A stretch of 64,000 nucleotides of DNA from Lewinellaceae bacterium (lineage in GTDB: Bacteria; Bacteroidota; Bacteroidia; Chitinophagales; Saprospiraceae): the NCBI GenBank assembly GCA_020636255.1, contig JACJYE010000006.1:1-64000 (forward strand), read 5' to 3'. Numbering within the stretch: position 1 is the stretch's first letter; each line of letters opens with the position of its first letter. Positions 44,229 through 53,201 of the stretch are shown one piece after another. The notes under the pieces were generated by a model that was given only the letters and a program-made list of their open reading frames with translations, was not told where the DNA came from and did no database searches. The translations under genes and the position numbers were made by a program.

Positions 44229-46136
44229 CTAAAAAAGTGCGAATGTCTTTGCTTCCTGATAGTACGGCCCAACAAATTGAAAAACATAAACCCCGCTGTG
44301 CAGAGCACTAAGGCTGATCGTTGCTCCTGCTGAATCTTCAGGCAGGGCAAGGGATCTTACTAACTGGCCAGAGGCATTATAAATGTTCATCATGGAACGA
44401 GGAATAAATTGCCCGGGGGTTATTACCAATTGCTTGCCGGTAACATAAAAACCTATCCTCTGATCTTCCTTTGGTTCTGACGAACTGATGGGGTTTGCAC
44501 CCCACAAAGAATAGGCCAGTCCGTTAAATGGCAACCCAAATGCTTTGGTAAAATCACCTGCAAAATAAATATTCCCCTGAAAAACCGCAGCCGCTCTTAT
44601 GAGATGATCAAATTCGCCATCCCTATTACCCGTATGGCTGTAGAACCCACCGGTAGGCGCGCCCGTACTGGGTTTGATGTTTCCATAAAAATAATCATAT
44701 CCATCATGTCGGATATAACCATAAGCTAATGGTGGCTTATCGTTTTCAAAGATACCACTGTAAGTTGGCACAGGTTCTATTATCCCATTGTCATAGGACC
44801 GGAGAAAAAAACCATACATCGAATTCATAGGCCCCATAAGGTAAAGCTGCCCACCGATCAGCTCCAGTTCATTGACATATTCGAAATCGGCGCCGGTACA
44901 GGGCAACCAGATATACCCAAGCCACCTTGCCAAATTATTGACGGCATAGTGGATGACATTTGGATGGCTGGCATTAGGAGATGTCAGGGAAAAATCTCCC
45001 CCTACAAATAACAGGTTATCATGAACTGCAAAACACCTAACCGTATCATCAACGCTAAAAATATCAGAAATGCTGATCAGATAGCCATTGTCAAGGACGA
45101 TACTACTATTTGACCAGCAGCCTCCTTCTTCATCGTAATAAGCCAGAAAAGGCATTTCAGCACCGTCCAAATACTGGAACCCGCCTCCGATATACAGCTT
45201 ACCCTGATAGGTTTCCATAGCATAAACATCGCCTGTATATCCTTCCTGCAAAGGAACCCATTGGCCATTATCCCAATAAGCAATACTGCTATACACTTCT
45301 TCTCCGGAAATTTTAAAATTTCCGGCAACGTGTAATTTACCGTTGTGAAAATGCATATCGTATATTTTACCGTTTATCCCCATCCCCAGGGTAGACCATT
45401 CCTGGCCATCCCATGCAATGATGCTATTCGCCGGAATGCCGTCCATTTCCGTAAAATCGCCCGCGAGGTACAATAAGGAACCATCCGGAGCAGGTTTCAT
45501 GACGTAGACCGGGCCGTTCGCCCCACCACCGTTTCCTAACGGATGCATTTCCTGTGCTGGCGGTGGGTAATTAGGTTGTATCCATGCCAACTCATCAACG
45601 GTAAAACCATTTTCAGCTGCCCATTGCCCGAGCTGCGGATACATTTCCACCAGTTCTGCAATGAAGGCATAATTATGTTTTTCCCTGATATCGTTTATCA
45701 ATGCTGTGGCCTCACCGCTTTTGTACAGTAGAAAGCCCACTGCGCAATGCGTCCCATACAGGTCCACAAAATAGGGCTGCGGCGTAGAATGGTAGGTGTT
45801 GATTGGGAAGAGCCCCCGCTGCCAGTAGCTGTTCAACTGATCGAGGCAATATTCCCGCTTCTTCTGCTGTCCGGTAGACAGGCCCGGTTTTTCACTGGCC
45901 CTTAATATGCCCTCTACTAATTTGAGATGCAACTGAATAAGCTCTCTGCTATTCGTAAAACGATAGGTTTCGTCTGGCCCTAACATAGCGAACCGTTCTT
46001 CGCTCCAGTTGGCGTTGACTGTTCTCAGCTGCTTACCCAAAGCCTCTATGTCTTGGGATAAGTAAGCCTGACAAAAACAAACGTTCAATAGAAATGGCAA
46101 AGCCATAATGAGTGAAAAGCCGTTTTTAGAATTCAT
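44229..46136 (-). CDS. T9SS-secreted beta-propeller-like surface protein
   Basis: 635 aa. Signal peptide (1-24). The N-terminal ~200 residues (QHLKLVEGILRASEKPG, YFVDLYGTHCAVGFLLYKSG) precede a propeller-like series of repeats (NSIIAWDGQEWSTLGMGINGKIYDMHFHNGKLHVAGNF in parts; AYWDNGQWVPLQEG), each with WDGQxW and LYIGG-type strands, as in Kelch/delta-60-like repeats. A C-terminal T9SS sorting domain (~565-635, MMNIYNASGQLVRSLALP...GVYVFQFVG) closes it. No catalytic motif. Lower GC than neighbours. Confidence 0.85.
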   Translation of the reverse strand: MNSKNGFSLIMALPFLLNVCFCQAYLSQDIEALGKQLRTVNANWSEERFAMLGPDETYRFTNSRELIQLHLKLVEGILRASEKPGLSTGQQKKREYCLDQLNSYWQRGLFPINTYHSTPQPYFVDLYGTHCAVGFLLYKSGEATALINDIREKHNYAFIAELVEMYPQLGQWAAENGFTVDELAWIQPNYPPPAQEMHPLGNGGGANGPVYVMKPAPDGSLLYLAGDFTEMDGIPANSIIAWDGQEWSTLGMGINGKIYDMHFHNGKLHVAGNFKISGEEVYSSIAYWDNGQWVPLQEGYTGDVYAMETYQGKLYIGGGFQYLDGAEMPFLAYYDEEGGCWSNSSIVLDNGYLISISDIFSVDDTVRCFAVHDNLLFVGGDFSLTSPNASHPNVIHYAVNNLARWLGYIWLPCTGADFEYVNELELIGGQLYLMGPMNSMYGFFLRSYDNGIIEPVPTYSGIFENDKPPLAYGYIRHDGYDYFYGNIKPSTGAPTGGFYSHTGNRDGEFDHLIRAAAVFQGNIYFAGDFTKAFGLPFNGLAYSLWGANPISSSEPKEDQRIGFYVTGKQLVITPGQFIPRSMMNIYNASGQLVRSLALPEDSAGATISLSALHSGVYVFQFVGPYYQEAKTFALF

Positions 46137-46263
46137 AGCTAGTCGATTTAGGTGTGTAAATATCCTTCAAAGTCTGAATTTGGATACAGCGCTACACGGG
46201 ACTCTGATAATCAGCACCTTAACTCCGTCTTCCCCGTCTGTGAACCTTCGTGTAAAGCGCATT

Positions 46264-47136
46264 TTACCCGCCCCCACCTAGCTCATACCTCATCAGCAAT
46301 GTCTGATTTCTATACACCAAAAAGCTATTGCCTTCGAAAGTGATCATCCGGCCGCGTTTTTTCCTGTCGTAGATAAAAACCCTATCGGCATCCCTTTCAA
46401 TGGTGTACAACAACCTATCCCTTTTTTTGCCTCCTCTTTTAATGTGAATAGCCCGGCCGCCATCCGCCAGCGTGACCAGGTAATCGCTGCCCAGCACCAG
46501 GCCTTCTTCGCTTTTCCGGTAGTGGTTCACCCACCGCCTGCGGTTCAGGTAGTAGGCATCGGGCCCGTCGCGGTACAGGACATCCCATTTCCGGCGTTTT
46601 CCCCGGTAGACGATCGTCGAGTCCGTCGTTTCCACGATGTATCGAAGCCGGTGGCCGTACATGAACGACTCGACGCCGTTCTCGCTCAGCCGGTGGTATT
46701 GGTATATGGGCTTTTTCCTATGTGGATATTGCTTGTACAAAGTATCCGGCCGGTAGATATATTCGGTAATGCCCTTGTTCTTTTCGGGCCTGCCGGACTT
46801 CCGGATATGGAAGCCCTCGGCCGGCGCATGCAGCAGGTAATCGGCCCTGATGGTTAAATTGCCGTTGAAGTCGTAGAACAGGCCGTTGCCCAGGTAAAAA
46901 CCGAGGGGGTGGTATGGCAGATCCACCGTTTCAGAGGCCGAATCATTGACGGGCTTGGCCTCCGTTTTCCGGATCAGGTCGAACCGGAGGTAGTTGGGCT
47001 CAATTTCGGGTGTGAGCCGGAGCGGCTCGAAGGCGCCCCTGTCGAGGCTTGCGATATCATTCACGTTGAGCGTTGCACAGGATACACCCTGGAGGATCAT
47101 GAGCAAGGCAGAAAAGAGGGCCGGTGCTTTATTCAT
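46264..47136 (-). CDS. Envelope protein of unknown function
   Basis: 290 aa with an N-terminal hydrophobic leader (ALFSALLMILQGVSC) that may be a lipoprotein signal with an imperfect lipobox (GVSC). The rest is basic and beta-rich, with runs such as YRGKRRKWDVLYRDGPDAYYLNRRRW and KKRGRMITFEGNSFLVYRN, which suggest a soluble beta structure. No family recognised. Lies 42 bases upstream of the GH53 stop on the same strand, possibly cotranscribed. Confidence 0.7.
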   Translation of the reverse strand: MNKAPALFSALLMILQGVSCATLNVNDIASLDRGAFEPLRLTPEIEPNYLRFDLIRKTEAKPVNDSASETVDLPYHPLGFYLGNGLFYDFNGNLTIRADYLLHAPAEGFHIRKSGRPEKNKGITEYIYRPDTLYKQYPHRKKPIYQYHRLSENGVESFMYGHRLRYIVETTDSTIVYRGKRRKWDVLYRDGPDAYYLNRRRWVNHYRKSEEGLVLGSDYLVTLADGGRAIHIKRGGKKRDRLLYTIERDADRVFIYDRKKRGRMITFEGNSFLVYRNQTLLMRYELGGGG

Positions 47137-47178
47137 CAGTCTCTTGTTTTCATAGCTATAAAACAGGCGCAGCCCCGG

Positions 47179-48231
47179 TCAGTACCTGGTATACTTATCG
47201 AATACCGTGATCACCGGCAGAACGTTACCGCCTTCATCAAAAAAACTTCTGCTACCCCTGCGCGATACGGCAGGTTCCCACCAGAAAACACCGCACCCCC
47301 TATTGTCCGGCACATTCAACACGATGCGGTTCACTTCTTCCAGAAAATCCTTCTGCCCTTCCGGCGATTCGGGAAAAGGAGCGCTTTTGCCGGTGTATTC
47401 CTGTGGTGTCCAGTTGTAGGCCACTTCCACCAAGATAATATCTTTTTTGTATTCGGTAGCGGTAAAATTCAGGCACTGCCTCAGATCGAGCAGGCTGCCG
47501 TGCCACCAGGGGTAATACGACTGGCCGATGACATCGTAGCGGATGCCGTAGGAATGGATCTTGTCGAAAAAATACTCCGTGAAATCCCGGTCTCCGCCCT
47601 TGTCGATGTGGATCATGACCCTGGGGCAGGGGTTGTTGCCGCAACTGGCGTAAACGCCGTTGATGCCGGCCTGTAGCAGTTCGGCGAAATGATCCCAGTT
47701 TTCCGGCAGCTTCCCGTCGGGCCACAGCATGCCATTGCTGATCTCATTGCCCACCTGCACCATATCCGGGTAGGCGGCGGAGTCGCGAAAGGCCTGCATG
47801 GTAGAGCGGGTATACTCGAAGACGGCCTGCACCAGTTCGGCATGGGATTTCCCCTCCCATGCTTTGGGCAGGAACTGCTTGCCCGGGTCCGCCCAGGTAT
47901 CCGAATAGTGATAGTCGAGCAGGAATTTGTAGCCCATAGCCTTGGCTGCTTTGGCCAGGGTTATGGTGTATTCGAGGTTGTTGGGCAGGCGCGAAGGGGT
48001 GTGGAACAACCTCAACCGTATCCAGTTGTACCCATGGCTTTTAAAGATCTCGAGGCCGGGTTTCGCCACGCCATCTTCTTTAAAGGTAAAACCGCCGTCC
48101 TCCGCCTGTTTCAGAAAGGACAGGTCCGCCCCGATGGCATACGCCTGAGCGCTTGCGGAGGAGCTGCTCCACAGTGTGCAAAATGCAAGCAGCAGGAGCC
48201 CGCTAACGAATGTGGAATAGTTTTTTTTCAC
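47179..48231 (-). CDS. GH53 arabinogalactan endo-beta-1,4-galactanase
   Basis: 350 aa, secreted (signal peptide 1-29). TIM-barrel of clan GH-A: the GH53 start AIGADLSFLKQAEDGG, RLRLFHTP, FLLDYHYSDTWADPGKQ (calcium/substrate loop), acid/base Glu163 in VGNEISNGMLWP and nucleophile Glu269 in IILVEVAYNW are all present. Cleaves beta-1,4-galactan in pectin side chains. The start codon is GTG at 48231. Not adjacent to a SusCD pair here. Confidence 0.93.
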   Translation of the reverse strand: MKKNYSTFVSGLLLLAFCTLWSSSSASAQAYAIGADLSFLKQAEDGGFTFKEDGVAKPGLEIFKSHGYNWIRLRLFHTPSRLPNNLEYTITLAKAAKAMGYKFLLDYHYSDTWADPGKQFLPKAWEGKSHAELVQAVFEYTRSTMQAFRDSAAYPDMVQVGNEISNGMLWPDGKLPENWDHFAELLQAGINGVYASCGNNPCPRVMIHIDKGGDRDFTEYFFDKIHSYGIRYDVIGQSYYPWWHGSLLDLRQCLNFTATEYKKDIILVEVAYNWTPQEYTGKSAPFPESPEGQKDFLEEVNRIVLNVPDNRGCGVFWWEPAVSRRGSRSFFDEGGNVLPVITVFDKYTRY

Positions 48232-48540
48232 CGTTATCTATTTTTATCCAGTTGGATTTATCATTCGCAGTTACCCATTACGGGTTCCCCTTTCTCAGTT
48301 CTAATATCGTTTTTTTGACAACAGATTTTCAGAAAAAGCGCTACTTTTACGCCTGCCGGCGGCCGAACTTTCTCTATTTACCCCGGTTTTCGCCTGGCCC
48401 TTTCATCCAGAGCTGTTTTGCCGGCCATTCCTTTGCAACTACCGCAGAATAACAAGCTTTTAAGTTGATTTATCCCCGGGACCGTAATTTTCTGGCCATC
48501 CAGGGGATGACAGGTTCCTCAAAATTTATAATAACGTATT
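48232..48540. other. 309-bp intergenic region between divergent genes
   Basis: Lies between the GH53 start (minus) and the T9SS protein start (plus). It has no credible gene. TTTG (48314-48317) and TACTTTTA (48342-48349) could be a weak promoter for the plus gene, but the 24-base spacer is too long and the leader would be ~190 bases. I see no repeat or RNA motif. Confidence 0.4.
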
Positions 48541-49677
48541 ATGAAAAACGTTGGACTCATTTTTCTGTTCTCGATGGGCCTGCTGGCCACAGGAAAGGCC
48601 CAGATCACCATCACCGATGCTGTGTTTCCGGAAGCGGGAGACACCCTGTTTTTCGCGATGGATACCCAGCCTGGCCAGGTGGTAATGACAGCCCCGGGCG
48701 GCGGCCAGCAATGGGACCTGAGTGGCCTTCAGCCTTCGTTCACCTTTGAACAGGTTTATCAGGATGCTCAGTCCGGCCCCGATTATGGGTCCTTCCCGTC
48801 AGCTACCTTGTACTATCAAACCGGCAATGGCAATGTGAACACATACCTGAACGTCAACGGCCAGCAGGTGGCTGCCCTGGGCTTTTCGGGCCCCGACCAG
48901 TCCGTCCTCGGCCTCGACCTGGTTGCCAGGTATGCCCCCCCCCTCGTTCAAAGCCGGGCTCCTGTTCAGTTCTTCGACATCAAACAGGCCAGCACGGGCC
49001 TTCTGCTGCCTTTTGACGCGAGCATGTTGCCAGGTGTGGGCCAACTGCCTATTGCCCCGCCCGACTCGATGCGCCTGCGGATCGCCATCAACCGGCTCGA
49101 TGCGGTGGATGCCTGGGGGGCCCTGTCTATTCCCGGCGGCACCTATGACGTCCTGCGCGAAAAGCGGACGGAATTCCGCGAGACCCGGCTCGATGCCAAG
49201 ATACCGGTTTTGGGTTGGCTGGACATTACAGACGTAGCGCTTCAGTATCTCTCTTTGAACGCCCTGGGAGTAGACACTGCAATAACTTATTATTTCCTGA
49301 ACGATCAATCCAAAGAGCCCATAGCCATCTGTACAACGGATAATGGAGGACTGCAGGTGGTTAGCGTGCAGTATAAAAACGCGGCCATGGTTACAGCGGT
49401 GAAAAAGGCGGTACAGCCGGCCGCCGTGCTTGCTGTTTTTCCTAACCCGGCCGAAGATGTCCTGCACATCCGGGCCAGCGGCCTGGCCGGCGAGCACTGT
49501 ACGGTGCGGGCCTTTTCCATCCTTGGGCAGGAAGTATATCGCAAAGCCTGCACAGGAACATCCTCCGGCAAACTGGAGGAGGAATTGGACATCGCCGGGC
49601 TTGAAAAAGGTGTGTATGTGTGTAAGCTAACCAATGACAGGGAGGAAATGGCGCAGGCGTTGTTTGTGAAGCGGTAG
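48541..49677 (+). CDS. T9SS-secreted protein of unknown function
   Basis: 378 aa. Signal peptide (1-20, GKAQ), a ~270-residue beta-rich body (PEAGDTLFFAMDTQPGQ, GGGQQWDLSGLQPSFTFEQVY in parts), which has the layout of Bacteroidota proteins with a GGxxWDxS motif, and a type A sorting domain (~298-378: VFPNPAEDVLHIRASG ... LEKGVYVCKLTND). Exported by T9SS. Function unknown. Convergent with hmuV, 22 bases apart. Confidence 0.82.
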   Translation: MKNVGLIFLFSMGLLATGKAQITITDAVFPEAGDTLFFAMDTQPGQVVMTAPGGGQQWDLSGLQPSFTFEQVYQDAQSGPDYGSFPSATLYYQTGNGNVNTYLNVNGQQVAALGFSGPDQSVLGLDLVARYAPPLVQSRAPVQFFDIKQASTGLLLPFDASMLPGVGQLPIAPPDSMRLRIAINRLDAVDAWGALSIPGGTYDVLREKRTEFRETRLDAKIPVLGWLDITDVALQYLSLNALGVDTAITYYFLNDQSKEPIAICTTDNGGLQVVSVQYKNAAMVTAVKKAVQPAAVLAVFPNPAEDVLHIRASGLAGEHCTVRAFSILGQEVYRKACTGTSSGKLEEELDIAGLEKGVYVCKLTNDREEMAQALFVKR

Positions 49678-49699
49678 GCGCGCCGTGGCAACCTCGATG

Positions 49700-50473
49700 C
49701 TAAAAATGTAACCGGACCGCATTAGCCGTATAGGCCACTTCGACGCTCAATCCATATACGGAATGGATGTTTTCCCGGGTCAGGACGGCTTCCTTGCTTC
49801 CCTTCGCAACGGCCTTGCCCCGGTGTATCAACACGATATGATCGGCATACTTGCCGGCGAGGTTCAGGTCGTGCACCACACCGGCGACTACCATGCTTTG
49901 CTGTTGCACCAACTGCCGTAATTTTTCCATGAAATCGAACTGGTAATACACATCCAGGAAGGTAAGCGGTTCATCCAGCAGCAGTACACTTTCACTTTTA
50001 TCATTTGCTTTCCAAACCTGAGCGGCGACGCGCGCAAAGTGCACGCGCTGCTTTTCACCACCACTCAGCGTCATGTAATTCCTGTTCTCCAGGCCGAGGA
50101 CATCGAAGAAACGCATCGCCTCATTGCAGGCCTCCCTGTCGCTTTGCGTAGGGCTGTTCATGAAATGCGGATAACGCCCCATCATCACGACTTCTGAAAC
50201 AGAGAGTGGAAAGGCCAGTTCTATGTTCTGCGAGAGCACTGCACGGATTTTGGCAAGCTCGGCAACAGGCGCCTTTGCTATGTTTCGGCCAGAATAGGAC
50301 ACTTCACCGGAAGTGGGCTTCAACTGGCCGCTGAGTATCTTTATCAGCGTCGATTTCCCAGCGCCATTGGGGCCGATGATGAGATTGATCATGCCCGGTT
50401 GAAATTCCACCGAAACCTCATCCAGCAATTTTTTTGACCCGATACGGTAGGATATGTTTTTACCGGCCAACAT
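49700..50473 (-). CDS. hmuV: Haem ABC importer ATPase, HmuV type
   Basis: 257 aa. Walker A GPNGAGKST (~34-42), signature LSGGEKQR, Walker B VLLLDEPLTFLD, H-loop VVHDLNLAGKYAD. The order and the MMGRYPHF region are typical of HmuV/FecE-type motors for haem, siderophore or B12. Context with the HmuT-like binding protein supports haem. The permease gene ends one base before its start. Confidence 0.9.
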   Translation of the reverse strand: MLAGKNISYRIGSKKLLDEVSVEFQPGMINLIIGPNGAGKSTLIKILSGQLKPTSGEVSYSGRNIAKAPVAELAKIRAVLSQNIELAFPLSVSEVVMMGRYPHFMNSPTQSDREACNEAMRFFDVLGLENRNYMTLSGGEKQRVHFARVAAQVWKANDKSESVLLLDEPLTFLDVYYQFDFMEKLRQLVQQQSMVVAGVVHDLNLAGKYADHIVLIHRGKAVAKGSKEAVLTRENIHSVYGLSVEVAYTANAVRLHF

Positions 50474-50474
50474 C

Positions 50475-51506
50475 TCAGAAGAAATAATTTTTTCTGCGCA
50501 GCAAATAAATAAATACAGGCACCCCTACTACAGAAGTAACGATACCGATGGGCAATTCCGATGGCCGCACCACCATACGGGCCGTAAGGTCGGCCAGGCT
50601 CAGGAATATCCCCCCTGCCATTGCGCTGGTGAAGATCAGCGGGCGGTTGTCCGAGCCGTTCAGCATGCGCAACAAGTGCGGCACGATCAGGCCTACAAAA
50701 CTGATAACGCCTACAAATGCCGTTGCCACGGCTATCATCAATACATCTACTGCAAGTACGGCCCATTTGAGACGGCGAATGTTCACCCCTAAGAACAGGG
50801 CTTCCTCTTCGCCCATCATCAAGGCGTTGAGCTGTTTGCCAAAGCGAAGCGAGGCCAGAATGCACAGGACGGTAGACAGCCCCACGATCAATACCGAATG
50901 CCAGTTGGCGCCGGAGAGCGTGCCCAGCCCCCAAAAGGTAATGGAACGCGCCTGGGGGTCGCGGGCCAGGAAAGAGAGGAAACCCACCCCACTCATAAAA
51001 AGTGCATTGATGGCAATGCCCGTCAGCAACAATACGACGATGGAGCTCTTTCCGGTTTCTTTCGACTGCGACAAGATATAAACGAGGAAAGTGGAAAGCA
51101 CTGCCCCTGCGCTCGCTGCCAATGGCAAAGTCCATTCACCGGTATGGAAATTGAACGTAGCGCCAAGCACGAAATACAAAGCAGCGCCGAATGCCGCGCC
51201 ACTGGAGGTCCCTATCAGGCCCGGTTCTACGATCGGGTTGCGAAATAATGCCTGCAAGAGTGTGCCGCCCACGCCCAAACTCGCCCCCACAAAAACACAA
51301 AGCAGGGCCCGCGGCAGGCGGATATCCATAAATATCCGTTCATTCAGCCCCATATCGCCACCGCTAAAACAGCATTTGCTGAGCGCCGAGGCCATCTCCT
51401 GCAAACGGATGCTTACGGCGCCATACCTTGCGGATAACAATACCGTAAGCAACAGCAAAGCCCATAAGAAAGGAATAAATAGCCGGTTTGCCCTACTCAT
51501 CTTCAC
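50475..51506 (-). CDS. hmuU: Haem ABC importer permease, FecCD/HmuU type
   Basis: 343 aa, about ten predicted helices. FecCD features: RLPRALLCVFVGASLGVGGTLLQALFRNPIVEPGLIGTSSGA in parts, LGVNIRRLKWAVLAVDVLMIAVATAF, and GLIVPHLLRMLNGSDNRPLIF with the ATPase-coupling helix. The start may be GTG 51506 or ATG 51500 (MSRANRLF); both overlap the hmuT stop. Confidence 0.9.
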   Translation of the reverse strand: MKMSRANRLFIPFLWALLLLTVLLSARYGAVSIRLQEMASALSKCCFSGGDMGLNERIFMDIRLPRALLCVFVGASLGVGGTLLQALFRNPIVEPGLIGTSSGAAFGAALYFVLGATFNFHTGEWTLPLAASAGAVLSTFLVYILSQSKETGKSSIVVLLLTGIAINALFMSGVGFLSFLARDPQARSITFWGLGTLSGANWHSVLIVGLSTVLCILASLRFGKQLNALMMGEEEALFLGVNIRRLKWAVLAVDVLMIAVATAFVGVISFVGLIVPHLLRMLNGSDNRPLIFTSAMAGGIFLSLADLTARMVVRPSELPIGIVTSVVGVPVFIYLLRRKNYFF

Positions 51507-52368
51507 CCTGATGAATGAGTTGCTGCAGCATCAGGACGTTTTCGCCGGTGCGGGGCCCCATATAAACCAGGTCGTGCTCTTCTACCCGGTATATCCGGTT
51601 TGCCTTCGCGGCTTTGGTACCCGCGACACCCGGCAATTCTTTTATTTTCTCAGGCGTGCCCAGACGGTCATACCCGAAATCGGTCAGCAAAATGACGTCG
51701 GGGCCGGAGGCGGCCACCACTTCGGCGGAGAGGTGCCTCATGCCCCTTTCATCAGCCACCGCCATTCTGCCGCCGGCCCATTGGATCATTTTGGCCGCGG
51801 TGCTCTTTTGTGTCATCACCAGAAAAACGTTCGACGCCTGCCCGAAATGGATCACCAGCACTTTCAGCGTGTCTGTATACGCTTTAGCCTTTTCAAGCGC
51901 GAGCGCCATATCGTCGTCCAGCTTTTTGCAGAGCTGCTCGGCGCGTTCTTCCTTGTGAAAATAGGCGCCCATCTCGCGTATGAGCATTTTGGTGCTGTCG
52001 ATATCCTCCCCTTTGTGCTCAAAAACCTTCATCGGGATATCCAGGCCTTCCAGCTGCTTGATGACGTGCTCGGGGCCGATGTTGTTGTCGTGAATGATCA
52101 GGGTGGGTTTTGCTGCCAGTATACCCTCCGCACTCAGGGCCCGGTGGTAGCCTACCGTCGGCAGTTTTTTGATTTCCGGCGGGTAGGTGCTGGTCAGGTC
52201 TACGGCAACGATATCCTTCTGTGCGCCGAGCGCGAAAATGATCTCGTTATACTGTTTGGCAATGCAGACTATGCGTTGCTCCTGATCCTGTTCCTGCTCT
52301 TCGTTCCCAAACCTGCCACAGGAAACAAGAGCGAGGGCAGCTATCAATCCTATGTAAACTCGTGTCAT
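51493..52368 (-). CDS. hmuT: Haem-binding lipoprotein of ABC importer, HmuT type
   Basis: 291 aa from the ATG at 52368; the longer frame to 52464 would place residues before the signal peptide. Lipobox AALALVSCG. Class III binding protein with two lobes joined by a helix. GYHRALSAEGILAAKPTLIIHDNNIGPEH (in parts) matches HmuT-type proteins, where this loop and a second-lobe Tyr/His bind haem iron. Specificity for haem rather than B12 or a siderophore is inferred. No outer-membrane receptor lies nearby. Confidence 0.85.
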   Translation of the reverse strand: MTRVYIGLIAALALVSCGRFGNEEQEQDQEQRIVCIAKQYNEIIFALGAQKDIVAVDLTSTYPPEIKKLPTVGYHRALSAEGILAAKPTLIIHDNNIGPEHVIKQLEGLDIPMKVFEHKGEDIDSTKMLIREMGAYFHKEERAEQLCKKLDDDMALALEKAKAYTDTLKVLVIHFGQASNVFLVMTQKSTAAKMIQWAGGRMAVADERGMRHLSAEVVAASGPDVILLTDFGYDRLGTPEKIKELPGVAGTKAAKANRIYRVEEHDLVYMGPRTGENVLMLQQLIHQGEDE

Positions 52369-52413
52369 AAGTGTAACGTTTATGGCCAGGCCGGCCCCTG
52401 ACAGCGCGGGCAG

Positions 52414-52421
52414 CAAAGGTA
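52414..52421 (-). promoter_or_regulatory. TACCTTTG box upstream of hmuT
   Basis: An exact TAnnTTTG on the minus strand, 45 bases before the hmuT ATG, in an otherwise gene-free region. The upstream TTTG partner is not clear (TTTC at 17-base spacing). Confidence 0.45.
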
Positions 52422-52490
52422 TTGAAAATGTACCCTCCGAAATGTCAGTCACTTTACATTGCACAGTGGCATTTTGGACATGGCTAATCT

Positions 52491-52929
52491 TTATTTATTC
52501 AACCCTATTGCCATCTTATAGGCCATCACAGCATCGGGAAGTGGCGTTAAAGCATCCAATAAAATGTTGTACGTCCCCCTTTCAGACAGCTCGTCGGCAA
52601 CTTTTTTAATTAACGCTAAGGTTGCTTTCATCACGCTTGAACCCAGGCTTATACGGGCGACACCTATATCCTACAACTCACTAACGGATAGAGGCAATTC
52701 TCCACCGATCGTAGGGTTTACAAGAATATTAATTGGGGCATTAATTTCTTTCACCAATGTCGAAATCGTCTCTTTATCCCATACTGGTTGTTGCGATTGC
52801 TTTATAGCCGCATGCTTCCACTAACTTAGAACTTCCGATGTCCCATGAGTTTAGCAGAACCAGAATTTCTTCGTCCCGATGATATTTCAAGAACAGTTCG
52901 GCTTTATTTTTTTGAATACTCGAAACCAT
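52491..52929 (-). pseudogene. Broken PEP-mutase / isocitrate-lyase-family gene
   Basis: Minus-strand remnants read MVSSIQKNKAELFLKYHRDE then LNSWDIGSSKLVEACGYKAIATTSMG, the normal N-terminus of phosphoenolpyruvate-mutase-family proteins. After a stop and a frame shift the C-terminus follows: KETISTLVKEINAPINILVNP ... DIGVARISLGSSVMKATLALIKK ... and a normal end at TAA 52491. The central ~130 residues with the Mg-binding catalytic part are missing, and a TAG interrupts SEL(*)DIGVARIS. The gene is therefore dead by an internal deletion, a frame shift and a nonsense change. Family identity rests on these two conserved ends. Confidence 0.8.
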
Positions 52930-53090
52930 AATACCGGCTTTTTTTAATGTTCAATAACGCACCACTTATTTTAGAAAAGCACCTTCACGCAGCCTTCCTG
53001 TAAGATAGAGCACTATATACCTCAAGTTACCCCCAAAACCCCATTGCATCAATGCCAAACGATAAAAAAACTTAGGAAGAGACGGGGTGT

Positions 53091-53201
53091 GACAAGGCGC
53101 TTTTTGAAGTTCGTACCCAAAGGTACGGACGAAAAGAGCAACGCAGTCTCATCACAAAAGGGACGTTTTTTAGCTCAAAGGCTGGCCTCCAAACAAGCTC
53201 T
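53091..53201 (-). repeat. Partial copy of the short inverted-repeat element
   Basis: 111 bases that align well with the element at 59696-59859 in inverse order: GACAAGGCGC, the hairpin TTCGTACCCAAAGGTACGGA, GACGAAAAGAGCAAC, and the terminal repeat GGCCTCCAAACAAGCTCT at its right end. The other end is diverged or lost; a weak match continues to about 53060. The outer end abuts the stop codon of the aspartic protease gene. The rest of 52930-53090 holds no gene. Confidence 0.88.

Noticed and set aside
48314..48349. Promoter for the T9SS protein at 48541
   Set aside because: TTTG and TACTTTTA are spaced by 24 bases instead of 19-21 and the leader would be unusually long.
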